Source: Geobacter sp.
GTDB taxonomy: Bacteria; Desulfobacterota; Desulfuromonadia; Geobacterales; DSM-12255
Direction: 5' to 3'
Assembly (NCBI GenBank): GCA_009684525.1
Contig: WKKR01000005.1
Location: 124,001-188,000, forward strand
DNA length: 64,000 bases
Shown here: positions 36,364 through 45,053 of the stretch, one piece after another
How positions within the stretch are numbered: the stretch's first letter is position 1
Layout of the letters: the number at the start of each line of letters is the position of its first letter
The notes under the pieces: model-generated
Told to the model about the DNA's origin: nothing
Seen by the model: the letters and a program-made list of their open reading frames with translations, nothing else
The model's database searches: none
Program-made: the position numbers and the translations under genes

Positions 36364-37404
36364 CTATTTCTTTTTCTTCGCCGGTTTTGCCAACTTGGCC
36401 GGCTTCTCGTACTTCGCCTTCAGCGCCCGCACGTCGGTGACAATCTGCCTGCCGTTCAAACCCTTGGCGTCCACCTTTCGGATGTATTCATCGGTCATGG
36501 GGGCCAGAAGCCGGCCGATCTGCTGCTGCTCTGCCGGCGACAGGGCGAACTGCTGCAGCTTGTACTCCCTGGCCGACCAGGCCAGGGCTTCCCTGACGTG
36601 CTGGTCCACATACTCGCCGGTCCAGACCGCCTGCTCGCGGGAGAGCCCGTCGATCGCCTTCTTGACGTCAGCCGGAAGCGCATCCCACCGGGACTTGTTC
36701 ATGACCACGGCAAAAGAGACCACCGGCAGGTTGGCTATGGTGACATTGGGGGTATAGGCGGCGAATTTGAAGTCCTGGAGGATCTCCAGCGACGAGATCA
36801 TCCCCTTCACCACCCCTTTCTGGATCGCCTCCGGAGTCTCGGACTGGGGCATGGCCACCGGAACGCCGCCCAGACGCTTCAGCACCTCGGCGCTGGTCCC
36901 TGCCACCCGCAGCTCGACCCCCTTCAGGTCGGCGAGCTTTCTGACCGGGTTCCTGGTCATGATGTTGGTGGGAGGGCAGGTAAAGAGGGTAATCACCTTG
37001 ACCTTCTCGAACTCCTTGGGCTGGTACTTCTGCACCAGGTCGAACAGCACCTGGCTGGCGACCGTGGCGCTGGTGAAGCCGTGGTAGAGGTCCACTGCCT
37101 CGGATACCGGGAAGCGGCCGGGCTGGTAGCTCATGGCAAAGTTGCCGATGTCGGCGGAGCCCGAAGTGACCCCTTCCAGCATGTTCTTGGCATTCAGCAG
37201 GGTGCCGCCGGGGAAGGTCTTCACCTTCACCTTGCCTCCGGTCCGTTTCTCGAGCTCCTTGGCCCAGCGCTCCATCTGGACGCTCGGGAAGGTCGCTGCC
37301 GGCGGGAAGTTGGCATAGGTCAGGGTGATGGTCTCGGCAGAGGCCCCCCCGACCAGGGCGGCCAGCAGGGTGACGAGGGCGAGTAACAGGGTGCGTGCTT
37401 TCAT
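36364..37404 (-). CDS. dctP: TRAP transporter substrate-binding protein (DctP)
   Basis: 346 residues from the ATG after AAGGAGG. The signal peptide ends near ASA (residue 23). The periplasmic DctP fold shows FPGGTLLNAKNMLEGV, the substrate-carboxylate arginine region RVAGTSAEVLKRLGG and YTPNVTIANLPVVS. These proteins bind organic acids. The substrate cannot be fixed; the PaaK and Ior genes upstream hint at an aryl or 2-oxo acid. A Lys-rich tail (KPAKKKK) closes the protein. A 237-base gap precedes it. Confidence 0.92.
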   Translation of the reverse strand: MKARTLLLALVTLLAALVGGASAETITLTYANFPPAATFPSVQMERWAKELEKRTGGKVKVKTFPGGTLLNAKNMLEGVTSGSADIGNFAMSYQPGRFPVSEAVDLYHGFTSATVASQVLFDLVQKYQPKEFEKVKVITLFTCPPTNIMTRNPVRKLADLKGVELRVAGTSAEVLKRLGGVPVAMPQSETPEAIQKGVVKGMISSLEILQDFKFAAYTPNVTIANLPVVSFAVVMNKSRWDALPADVKKAIDGLSREQAVWTGEYVDQHVREALAWSAREYKLQQFALSPAEQQQIGRLLAPMTDEYIRKVDAKGLNGRQIVTDVRALKAKYEKPAKLAKPAKKKK

Positions 37405-37641
37405 TTGCAACCTCCTTGCATGATTCATTCATAATCCGTGACAGATGCCGGGTCGACGAAGCGACTGTGCCCGAGAGCCAGCCGCTGTAGGCGAAATCGA
37501 GCGTCAACCGGCCTGCCTGTTTGAGCCCGAACGGGTGAGTTGCCGGCCGGTAGCGGAATGAGCCGTACAGCGGCGGTTCGAGCGGCACGCGGAGCGTAGC
37601 GGCCCGGCAGTCGTCATGGATTCACGTTCATGGTAACGGCG

Positions 37642-38937
37642 TCATTCGAATCGCCGATTGTCGAAAATCCTTTTCGTCTTCCGCTCGGACCGGGGCAGGA
37701 CGCCGTTGTCCAGCAGCTCTACCTGGCAGGTTACCAGCAGGGTGTGCTTGACACCTGAGACGATCTGCTTCACCACCTGTTCGTCGGGAAGGGCCTCGCC
37801 GTTTCTGGCACGCTCGATCCGGATCAGCATGTAGTCGCGACCGTCCGCACCATGGTCGAACAGGGCCTGGTATTCGCTGCCGACCCCCTGGACCCTGTTG
37901 AGGATCTCGTCCACCTGGCCGGGATAGATATTGACCCCGCGGAAGATGACCACGTCGTCGGAGCGGCCGAGTATCCGGTCATGACGGGGCAGCGTACAGC
38001 CGCAGGGGCACTCCCCGGCGATCAGCCGGGTCAGGTCGCGGGAACGGTAGCGGATGAGCGGTGCCCCTTCCTTGCCCAGCGTGGTGTAGACCATCTCCCC
38101 CACCTCGCCGGGTGCCGCCGGCTCAAGGGTCTCGGGATCGAGCACCTCCAGGAGGTAGTAATCGGCCCAGTAGTGGATGCCATGGTTCGCGCTGCAGGAG
38201 AGTCCGGTGCCGGGGCCGTAGACCTCGGTGAGGCCGGTAATGTCGTAGATCTCCTCCACCCCCAGGAACTCCCGCATGGTATCGAGCATGGCAGAACTGG
38301 AACGTTCGGCCCCGAGAATGATCTTCTTCAGGTTGAGTCGATCCTTCAGCCCCTTGCGGTGCACCTCCTCGGCCAAAAGGAGCCCCATGGAGGCGGTGCA
38401 GCAGAAGACCGTCGCCTGCAGGTCGATCAGGAAGGTGGTCTGCATCTCCAGGTTGCCCGGCCCCACCGGAACGGCCAGGGCGCCGAAGCGCTCGCAGGCG
38501 AGCTGGAAACCGATGCCGGCGGTCCAGAGCCCGTAGCCGACGGCGATCTGGACCCGGTCCTCCCGGCTCAGCCCGGCCAGCTCGTAACAGCGGGCAAACA
38601 TGTTCTGCCAGTCGTCGATGTCCTTCTGGGTGTAGCAGAGGATCTTCCGCTTGCCGGTGGTCCCGGAGGAAGCGTGAATCCGCACCAGGCTCTCAAAGGG
38701 GACGGAGCGGAGCGCAAAGGGGTAGCCGTCGGCAAGGTCCTGGGCAGTGATGAAGGGGAGACGGCGCAGGTCGTCCAGCGAACGGATGTCGTCGGGGACG
38801 ATCCCGGCGGCGGTCAGCTTGTCGCGATAAAACGGCGAATTTTCAAAGGCGTGCCTGACCGTCCATTGCAATCCCCGCAGCTGGTGAGCCGCAAGGCCCG
38901 CAGCATCGGTCGCGGCAGGGGGAAATCGTTTCAGCAT
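37642..38937 (-). CDS. paaK: Phenylacetate-CoA ligase family enzyme
   Basis: 431 residues from the ATG after AAGGAGTC. It belongs to the PaaK branch of adenylate-forming ligases: AMP motif SSGTTGKRK, the GLTEVYGPG segment, and DDVVIFRGVNIYPGQVDE near the C-terminus. It activates an aryl acid such as phenylacetate to its CoA ester. Directly upstream are iorB and iorA, whose enzyme makes aryl-acetyl-CoA from aryl-pyruvate, so the ligase/oxidoreductase pair belongs to one aromatic amino acid pathway. Exact substrate not proven. Confidence 0.9.
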   Translation of the reverse strand: MLKRFPPAATDAAGLAAHQLRGLQWTVRHAFENSPFYRDKLTAAGIVPDDIRSLDDLRRLPFITAQDLADGYPFALRSVPFESLVRIHASSGTTGKRKILCYTQKDIDDWQNMFARCYELAGLSREDRVQIAVGYGLWTAGIGFQLACERFGALAVPVGPGNLEMQTTFLIDLQATVFCCTASMGLLLAEEVHRKGLKDRLNLKKIILGAERSSSAMLDTMREFLGVEEIYDITGLTEVYGPGTGLSCSANHGIHYWADYYLLEVLDPETLEPAAPGEVGEMVYTTLGKEGAPLIRYRSRDLTRLIAGECPCGCTLPRHDRILGRSDDVVIFRGVNIYPGQVDEILNRVQGVGSEYQALFDHGADGRDYMLIRIERARNGEALPDEQVVKQIVSGVKHTLLVTCQVELLDNGVLPRSERKTKRIFDNRRFE

Positions 38938-38960
38938 GAAGATATGACTCCTTGTAGAAC

Positions 38961-39099
38961 CCACCACGGAGGCACGGAGAAAACCGGGGGTAAAACTTCG
39001 GAAGAAGACGTTTCCACAACCGGGGAACAGGGCGGGTTACGCCCCCCTCGCAGGTTCAAGGATTGTGTCGTTCTCCGTGTCTCCGTGTCTCAGTGGTGG
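38961..39099. repeat. Inverted pair of CACGGAG-rich repeats between paaK and iorB
   Basis: CCACCACGGAGGCACGGAG (38961-38979) and its inverted, longer relative at 39070-39099 (CCACCACTGAGACACGGAGACACGGAGAA when reversed). They lie about 85 bases apart. The right copy runs into the last codons of iorB. Repeats of this kind are scattered in many proteobacterial genomes. Confidence 0.65.
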
Positions 39100-39625
39100 A
39101 TGTTAATCCGGCCCGAAGGGCGGTCAGCGCCCCTTCCAGCAGAGAGGGCCTTGCGGCCAGCTTGCGGCGGATCGTCTCCTCGACCTCCGCTGCCGTGCAG
39201 AACAGTCGTCCCGGCTCTGCCAGGGCGCGGCCCAGCACGATCAGGTTCACCGCCTGGGGGTTGCCCAGGGAGAGCGCCGCGGTATCAGCATCCACCGTTG
39301 CCACCGGATGCTCGGTCTCCACGATCTGGATCGGCAGGGCATTTGCCGCGATCCATCCGCCGGGCCGCAGGAAATGCCGGTGCAGGGGAACCGTCTCGGA
39401 CTTGAGCGAGAGGAGGCCGTCAGCCCGGCCCGGCCTGACCAACGGGCTTGTGAACGGACCGATCTTGAGGTGGGAGATGACGATCCCGCCGCGCTGGGCC
39501 ATGCCGTGGGTCTCCGAGGTCAGGACCGGCAAGCCCTGGGCAATGGCCGTCTCGGCCAGAAGGCGGGTGACGAACAGGATACCCTGACCGCCAACGCCGC
39601 TGATGATCAGTTGCTGGCTCTTCAC
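39056..39625 (-). CDS. iorB: Indolepyruvate:ferredoxin oxidoreductase beta subunit
   Basis: 189 residues from a GTG overlapping the iorA stop (GTGA). The gamma-type domain motif GVGGQGILFVTRLLAE is near residues 10-25, and SETHGMAQRGG follows. With IorA it decarboxylates aryl-pyruvates to aryl-acetyl-CoA, reducing ferredoxin. The last ~14 residues (TTETRRHGERHNP) come from an intergenic-type repeat, so the natural C-terminus may have been replaced. Confidence 0.9.
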   Translation of the reverse strand: MKSQQLIISGVGGQGILFVTRLLAETAIAQGLPVLTSETHGMAQRGGIVISHLKIGPFTSPLVRPGRADGLLSLKSETVPLHRHFLRPGGWIAANALPIQIVETEHPVATVDADTAALSLGNPQAVNLIVLGRALAEPGRLFCTAAEVEETIRRKLAARPSLLEGALTALRAGLTSTTETRRHGERHNP

Positions 39626-41445
39626 GCCCCCTCCCCCCCCTTGATGGAGCGCGACGGGCAGACGTCGATACAAACCGCGCAGCCGTTGCAGACCATCTGG
39701 TCCACGGTCACCTTGCCGCTCGCTTCGTCAAAGACGAGCGCCGGGCACTCGAACTGGCTCGTGCAGACCTTGCAGCCGGTGCAGGTGTCGTCGACGCGTG
39801 CCTGCGGCCGTCTGGCCGGGAGCCGGTTCCGGTCGACCAGGCAGGGGCTCTTGGCGATGACCACCGCCACGCTGTCGCTGCGGGCGAACGCCACCGCCTC
39901 CTTGACCAGCCGGGTAAAGCCGGGGAGGTCGAGGGGATCGCCGGTCCTGCAGAAACGAACCCCGCACCCCTCCACCACTGCCGCGATATCCACCGGCCGG
40001 CCGGCTTCGGTGCCGTGGGCCGGCGTCGGCTGGTTGCCGGTCATGGCGGTGGTGGCATTATCGAGGATCACCAGGACAAAGCGGCTCCCCTGCACCACGG
40101 CGTCGATCAGCGGCGGGATGCAGGCATGGAAAAAGGTGGAATCCCCTACGGTGGCAACGATGTCCTGCTCCATGCCGGAGATCCGGTAGGCATGATAGAA
40201 CCCGGCCGCCTGTCCAAGGGCGGCCCCCATGCAGAGCACGGTATCGACCCCGCCCAGGTTGAGCCCGAGGGTATAGCAGCCGATGTCCGACGGATAGATC
40301 CCCTTGGGAGCTGCCCGCTTGATGGCATAGAAACTGGCGCGATGGGGGCAACCGGGACAGAGGGTGGGCCGGCGTCCGCCACCGGTCGGGGCCTGGGGCT
40401 GGGGCGGCAGCTGCACGCCGGAGCAGTCGGCAATGATCCGCTCCACCACGTCGGGGAGCAGTTCGCCGGCAGCCGGAACGGTGCCGCTCTCCTTCCCCAG
40501 CACCTTGTAGCGGTCCCGCAGTTGCAGCTCGATGACGCCGACGGTCTCTTCGAGACAGAGGATCTCGTCATAGGCGGCCAGCACCTGGTAGATGAAGGTG
40601 GTATGCAGCGGAAAGGGCTGGAGGACCTGGTAGAGCGGCAGGTCGTCCCACAGGTCGAGCGACTTGAGGATCTCCTCGGCATGGGCAGCGGCAACGCCGG
40701 ATGCGACAATCGCCGTGCGGCCGACTGCCTGCGGGTTCAGGCGGCGCGGTGCCGTCGGCTCCCACGCCGCAATCCGGGCCAGCTTGTCGTTCAGTTCCAG
40801 GTGGAGTTTATAGCGAAATACCGGGGTGGCGGCCCAACGGGCAGGGTCCTTGCGGAAGTCGGCCGTGCGGCCCAACTGTTCCACCGGCCCGAGGGAGATG
40901 TCCTGGCAGGCATGGCAGACCCTGGTGGTGGGGCGGATCATGACCGGCAGGCGGAAGGCCTCGGAGAGCTCGAAGGCGACGGCGGTCAGCTCCTTCGCCT
41001 CCAGGGGGGAGGCGGGATCGAGGACCGGGATCTTGGCCATCATGGCCATCAGCCGCGAATCCTGTTCCGTCTGTGAGGAATGGGGGCCGGGATCGTCGGC
41101 CGAGACCACCACGAAGCCGCCGACCGTGCCGAGATAGGCGGCGCTCATGAGGGGATCGGCAGCCACGTTGAGCCCCACCTGCTTCATGGCGGTGGCAGCA
41201 CGCAGGCCGCTCTGGCTGGCGGCATAGGCAATTTCGAAGGCGACCTTTTCGTTGACCGCCCATTCGACATGCATGACCGCGCCTGTGGCCTTCTGCCAGG
41301 TCTGCACCGCCGTCAGGATTTCCGATGCCGGTGTGCCGGGATAGGAAGCCGCAACAGCGCAGCCATGCTCCACCAGACCGCGGGCCAGGGCCTCGTTACC
41401 CTGCATCAGCATCTTGGCGGTCTTGTCCACGCCTCCTCCGCTCAT
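39622..41445 (-). CDS. iorA: Indolepyruvate:ferredoxin oxidoreductase alpha subunit
   Basis: About 607 residues. N-terminal pyrimidine-binding half (ASYPGTPASEILTAV), central TPP-binding region with GDSTFFHACIPPLIDA, and two C-terminal [4Fe-4S] ferredoxin motifs (CTGCKVC...C and CNGCAVCIDVCP). The start is uncertain: the ATG at 41445 is used, with a GTG five codons later as alternative. A TTGACA-type promoter lies about 70 bases upstream. It oxidises 2-oxo acids derived from aromatic amino acids and feeds low-potential electrons to ferredoxin. Confidence 0.92.
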   Translation of the reverse strand: MSGGGVDKTAKMLMQGNEALARGLVEHGCAVAASYPGTPASEILTAVQTWQKATGAVMHVEWAVNEKVAFEIAYAASQSGLRAATAMKQVGLNVAADPLMSAAYLGTVGGFVVVSADDPGPHSSQTEQDSRLMAMMAKIPVLDPASPLEAKELTAVAFELSEAFRLPVMIRPTTRVCHACQDISLGPVEQLGRTADFRKDPARWAATPVFRYKLHLELNDKLARIAAWEPTAPRRLNPQAVGRTAIVASGVAAAHAEEILKSLDLWDDLPLYQVLQPFPLHTTFIYQVLAAYDEILCLEETVGVIELQLRDRYKVLGKESGTVPAAGELLPDVVERIIADCSGVQLPPQPQAPTGGGRRPTLCPGCPHRASFYAIKRAAPKGIYPSDIGCYTLGLNLGGVDTVLCMGAALGQAAGFYHAYRISGMEQDIVATVGDSTFFHACIPPLIDAVVQGSRFVLVILDNATTAMTGNQPTPAHGTEAGRPVDIAAVVEGCGVRFCRTGDPLDLPGFTRLVKEAVAFARSDSVAVVIAKSPCLVDRNRLPARRPQARVDDTCTGCKVCTSQFECPALVFDEASGKVTVDQMVCNGCAVCIDVCPSRSIKGGEGA

Positions 41446-41864
41446 AAAACGACTCGGGTTTGTCCGTATTGCCTGAAGAAGCACGTATATTGCGGAGCAG
41501 AAGGCCGTTTTGTCAACAAAAAAGGAACCGCCCAGCCGTCCGTTCCTCTGCCCTGCCGAGCCATGCAACCGTGCTGCCCTGCCCCAACATTGGTGTCAAA
41601 TAATCCGAATATCTGTCGGATTGCCTTACATAATTTTGACGGCAACGAGCCGAACTTCCGTGGAAAAGCCGGCCGACTCAACGACAACCGTATCATTTCC
41701 CCGTAAATAACCAGCAAGTACAGATAAAACCGGGAGAATCAACACGGGCAGCCAGAATAACGGCATCAAAATTGCTGCACGAAATAGAGCAACGAATGCT
41801 TCGCCTCTTTGTTGCTGTGGGTTTGTTGGCCGATGCTCTGCACCGACACGAGGGGAGAACTTCA
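41446..41864. other. Intergenic region between iorA and the PilZ gene
   Basis: No convincing gene in 419 bases. The minus strand has TTGACA (41511-41516) with a weak CAATAT 18 bases on, a candidate iorA promoter. A weak hairpin GGAAC/GTTCC (41524-41546) followed by six T lies just upstream. A perfect 7-bp inverted repeat AATCCGA...TCGGATT occupies 41602-41622 and may be an operator. Confidence 0.5.
41602..41622. repeat. Perfect inverted repeat, candidate operator
   Basis: AATCCGA-ATATCTG-TCGGATT, 7-bp arms with a 7-base spacer, about 160 bases upstream of iorA and 245 upstream of the PilZ gene. Confidence 0.45.
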
Positions 41865-42251
41865 ATGGGTGAAACGAGAAGATTTACCAGGATACCGTTC
41901 CAACGGGAGGTGCTGATCAGCGCCAAGGGGCAATGGTATCGCGGGATGTCGGAAAATCTTTCACTCTATGGTATCTACGTGAAGGCTTCTCCAAAGTTCG
42001 AGCCCGACACCGTCGTGGAGCTCACCATTCCCCTCAGCCAGGACGTGGCTCCGGACAATGAGGAATACATCGACGTCTGCGGCGTTATCGTCAGGCAGGA
42101 TGAGACCGGCATCGGTTGCGAATTCCAGCAGGTGGACGTGGACGCCTTTCTCCACCTGAAGAACATCATCAGCGCCCAGTGCGAAAACAAGAACCGGGTC
42201 ATGGACGAGTTTTACAACTACCTCTCCCGCAAAGAACTGCAGCTGAGCTGA
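41865..42251 (+). CDS. PilZ-domain c-di-GMP-binding protein
   Basis: 128 residues from the ATG after GAGGGGAG. The c-di-GMP-binding motifs are RRFTR (5-9; RxxxR type) and NLSLYG (31-36; D/NxSxxG type). A single PilZ domain with a short helical tail. It would transmit c-di-GMP levels to a partner such as a motor or envelope-synthesis enzyme. The window also encodes a probably active GGDEF-EAL protein and a degenerate EAL-HDOD protein. Transcribed alone. Confidence 0.9.
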   Translation: MGETRRFTRIPFQREVLISAKGQWYRGMSENLSLYGIYVKASPKFEPDTVVELTIPLSQDVAPDNEEYIDVCGVIVRQDETGIGCEFQQVDVDAFLHLKNIISAQCENKNRVMDEFYNYLSRKELQLS

Positions 42252-42257
42252 CCCCCC

Positions 42258-43118
42258 CTACCGCATCACGTAATCCGCATCTTCCTTGTGCAGGGATTCT
42301 GCCGTTGCCTCGCTCAGTTGCGGGATCACGATCCGCATCTCGACTCGCGCCAATTCGGCGAATTCTTCCGGCACCCCCCACCGCAAGGCATGTCCCACCC
42401 CGGTCACCACGATCATCTGCCGTGCCGGCTCCTTCATGAGATAGGCATTGAGCCGGTCTGCCATCACCTTGTTACGCAGAAGCTGGGCCTCGCAGAAATA
42501 CCGGAGCATCGCATCGTCGGCGCTGTGCCAGACAAAGCTGCGCCGCACGAAGTCCATGTAGGGCTTGTCCACCCGGCAGGTAACGTCAGGCGGCAGGTTG
42601 CGCAGCTCTTCCGGGGTAAGCGAGCCGAATCCCTGGCGATAGACCTTCTGCATGATCTCGCGGGGCGCATTGAGCGCCACCAGGGGAATCCGGTTGTTGC
42701 GGGCATAGAGCAGGATCTCGTTGTACGCCTCCCAGGGGATGGTCCAATTGTCGCGATAGACCGCCATGAACTCCAAGAGGTCCATGCTACCGGCGACCCA
42801 GCGGTCCAGGGCCGGCTGGCTTTCGGCGCGGAACATCTCCAGGCCGATGGCCAGCCTGCTCCCCGAGGCCTGCAGCGCCTTGATCATCTCCAGCTGCAGG
42901 CGGTGGTGCTCCTGGTTGTCGTGAAGCTCGCCGACAAAGATCAGGCGGGCTCTGCGTACATCCCCCATCATCTCGGCAAAACCGACCCGTCGGCCGCTCC
43001 GCATCTCTTCAAAGGGGGGCTGGAAGCTTCTCGCCGGCGGCGTCGCACACCCTGCCAGCAGCGACGTTACCAGCAGGATTGCCCACCACCATCCCGTCAA
43101 GCGCATTTTTACGGTCAT
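42258..43118 (-). CDS. ChaN-family lipoprotein (haem-binding uptake, DUF399)
   Basis: 286 residues from the ATG after GGAGGAG, overlapping the upstream glycosyltransferase stop by four bases (ATGA). Signal peptide with lipobox LLAGC (Cys near residue 24), so it is membrane-anchored. The ChaN core shows FVGELHDNQEHHRLQLEMI, GLEMF and a closing VVTGVGHALRWGVP. ChaN of Campylobacter binds haem. Translational coupling to hpnI places it in the hopanoid unit, though a haem role would also fit this cytochrome-rich organism. Confidence 0.88.
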   Translation of the reverse strand: MTVKMRLTGWWWAILLVTSLLAGCATPPARSFQPPFEEMRSGRRVGFAEMMGDVRRARLIFVGELHDNQEHHRLQLEMIKALQASGSRLAIGLEMFRAESQPALDRWVAGSMDLLEFMAVYRDNWTIPWEAYNEILLYARNNRIPLVALNAPREIMQKVYRQGFGSLTPEELRNLPPDVTCRVDKPYMDFVRRSFVWHSADDAMLRYFCEAQLLRNKVMADRLNAYLMKEPARQMIVVTGVGHALRWGVPEEFAELARVEMRIVIPQLSEATAESLHKEDADYVMR

Positions 43119-44266
43119 GCAATCTCCTCCATCCGCCCCCCCTGGTGCACCAGATAGCGATGCCCCCGCCAGGTCACGCGGTTGCCGGCAAACGCCAGTG
43201 CCCAGGTGGCAAAGGCCAGGCAGTCGCGCGGCAGCAGAAGCCAGAGATACCGGGGCAACAGGCTGTCCCGCACATAGCGTTGGCTGAACAGCGAAACAAT
43301 AACGGCGCGCACTCCGTAGAGAAGGCCTGCCGCGCCCCATCCCCAAGCGGCTGACCCGGCCAGCAGACCTGCCCCCACGGCTGCCAGGGCAGCGGGAAAG
43401 GGCTGGGTGATGCCGGAGGCGAAATAGCCACCCGGCCGCGAAACCCGCATGGTGCGGCACCACCTGAGCTGCCGGGAGAGGACCGTACTCAGCCGCTCCC
43501 GGTGCATGACGCTCTCGACGAAACAATCCGAGAGCTCCAGCCGGTAGCCGGCGCCATGGACCTTGTTCCCTAGCTGGTAGTCGTCGGCCAGGTAGTCCAC
43601 CAGGGCGGCAAAGCCGCCGATCCGTTCCAGCGCCTCCCGCCTGACCGCCATGGATGCGCCCAGGGCAAAGGAGAGCCCTTCCAGTTGCATGGCCACCATG
43701 ACATTGGGGATCATCTCCGCCGTGAAGCCGAGCGCCTCCAGGGCTGGTGCAGCTCCATGGACCCCGGTGGTGCGATAGAGCGAGGTGACCAGGCCGACCT
43801 GCGGGTCGCCGAACAGGGCGCAGACCTCCTGCAGATAGCGCGGCCCCACCCGGATGTCGCTGTCGCAGACGATGATCAGGTCGTAGCGGGCATGCGGGTA
43901 GGCGTTCATCAGGTTGCAGACCTTGTAGTTGGGGCCGTAGATCCGGTCGTCCACCACCAGGTCGATGTCGACGGCGGGGAATTCAGCCATCAGCCGCCGG
44001 ATGACCGGCAGAGCCGGGTCATCGGCCGCGGCAACGGCAAAGACGATCTGGAAGGCGGGATATTCCTGACGGCAGAAGGAGGCGAAGTTCTCGAAGCTGT
44101 CGGCATCCATCCCCTTGACCGGCTTGAGGATGGTAACCGGCGGCAGTTCCCCGGCAACCGGCCTGGGCCTGGAGAAATAGCGCCCCGCGCACCAGAGGGA
44201 GATGAAGGCATAGGCCAGGGGAGGGAGCACGAACAGGAATGGCAGCAGCTTGGAGACAAGGGTCAT
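43115..44266 (-). CDS. hpnI: Hopanoid biosynthesis glycosyltransferase HpnI (ceramide glucosyltransferase-like)
   Basis: 383 residues from the ATG at 44266. N-terminal membrane helix, GT21-type catalytic region with PVTILKPVKGMD, CDSDIRVGP, LADDYQLG and the RQLRWCRTMR motif, then two or three C-terminal helices. In hopanoid pathways HpnI transfers N-acetylglucosamine onto bacteriohopanetetrol. The assignment rests on the GT21 pattern plus the neighbours hpnN, shc, hpnA and hpnH. Confidence 0.85.
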   Translation of the reverse strand: MTLVSKLLPFLFVLPPLAYAFISLWCAGRYFSRPRPVAGELPPVTILKPVKGMDADSFENFASFCRQEYPAFQIVFAVAAADDPALPVIRRLMAEFPAVDIDLVVDDRIYGPNYKVCNLMNAYPHARYDLIIVCDSDIRVGPRYLQEVCALFGDPQVGLVTSLYRTTGVHGAAPALEALGFTAEMIPNVMVAMQLEGLSFALGASMAVRREALERIGGFAALVDYLADDYQLGNKVHGAGYRLELSDCFVESVMHRERLSTVLSRQLRWCRTMRVSRPGGYFASGITQPFPAALAAVGAGLLAGSAAWGWGAAGLLYGVRAVIVSLFSQRYVRDSLLPRYLWLLLPRDCLAFATWALAFAGNRVTWRGHRYLVHQGGRMEEIA

Positions 44267-44323
44267 GGGATGGGATTCTGCCGACAAAGGGGACCGGGTG
44301 TCAAGGGGCAAAACATGCCGGCC

Positions 44324-44920
44324 TCACGTAGACCGGGGCCTCGTTCTTTTTTCCGCCAGCAGCAGATAGGGGGCCGTGTCCGGACGGTTGAGCTGGCGAT
44401 GCAGCCAGACATTGAAGAGGTGCGGCATGAGCTCCGCCCCCCATCCCTCCACCGCGGCGCATTCCTCTGCTCCGCCCGGATGCCCCGGATAGAGGGCTAC
44501 CAGGATCACCCCTCCCGGAGCGACCAGCTGGCAGGCCGCTTCCAGGGCGGCCACGGTGGTTACGGGCCGGGTGACGCACGCCTTGTCACCGCCCGGCAGA
44601 TATCCCAGGTTAAAGACCACGGCCTTGAGCGGCTCGGCAACAACATCGGCCATCCGCTCGTGCCCCATGGCAAAGAGTTTCACCTGCTGCCGGCAGCCCG
44701 CCTCGTCGAGCAGCTCTGCAGTGGCGTGCAGCGCCTCCTCCTGGATGTCGAAGGCCCAGACCCTCCCTTGCTCCCCCACCAGGCGGGCCAGCAGCAGGGT
44801 ATCGTTGCCGTTGCCGCAGGTAGCGTCCACCACCCGGTCTCCCGGCCTGACCCGTTCGAGAAGGTACGAGTGGGCCAGGGCAACCGCACCGCGCAGGTCC
44901 GCATGGGATTCGAGGCTCAT
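44324..44920 (-). CDS. tRNA methyltransferase MnmM-like (YtqB family)
   Basis: 198 residues. Class I SAM-dependent methyltransferase: motif I VVDATCGNGNDTL (30-42) and the family signature VFNLGYLPGGDK. YtqB/MnmM methylates the wobble nm5s2U of tRNA in Bacillus. Location between hpnI and hpnN is probably incidental, or simply a shared transcript. The ATG has a GGAG site. Confidence 0.82.
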   Translation of the reverse strand: MSLESHADLRGAVALAHSYLLERVRPGDRVVDATCGNGNDTLLLARLVGEQGRVWAFDIQEEALHATAELLDEAGCRQQVKLFAMGHERMADVVAEPLKAVVFNLGYLPGGDKACVTRPVTTVAALEAACQLVAPGGVILVALYPGHPGGAEECAAVEGWGAELMPHLFNVWLHRQLNRPDTAPYLLLAEKRTRPRST

Positions 44921-44954
44921 CGATCCGCTCCGTTCTTCAGGTTGGCGAAAAACT

Positions 44955-45053
44955 CAGGTTGTTCAAAAACAGTCAGATCGTCGCACCCGCAGAAAGCCCC
45001 GCACAAGGCGGCTTTCGAGGACGGCGGCGAGATGGCTGTGTTTCAACAACCTG
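44955..45053. repeat. 99-base imperfect palindrome (MITE-like) abutting the hpnN stop
   Basis: Arms CAGGTTGTTCAAAAACAG (44955-44972) and CTGTGTTTCAACAACCTG (45036-45053) are inverted copies with two mismatches. Inside, GAAAGCC...GGCTTTC forms a second nested stem. The right end touches the hpnN stop codon exactly. Non-coding; it may act as a terminator. Confidence 0.75.

Noticed and set aside
41626-41865. 79-codon minus-strand frame upstream of iorA
   Set aside because: Part of it is hydrophobic and a weak hairpin with T-run lies downstream, but there is no ribosome site and it begins exactly opposite the PilZ start; too little support.
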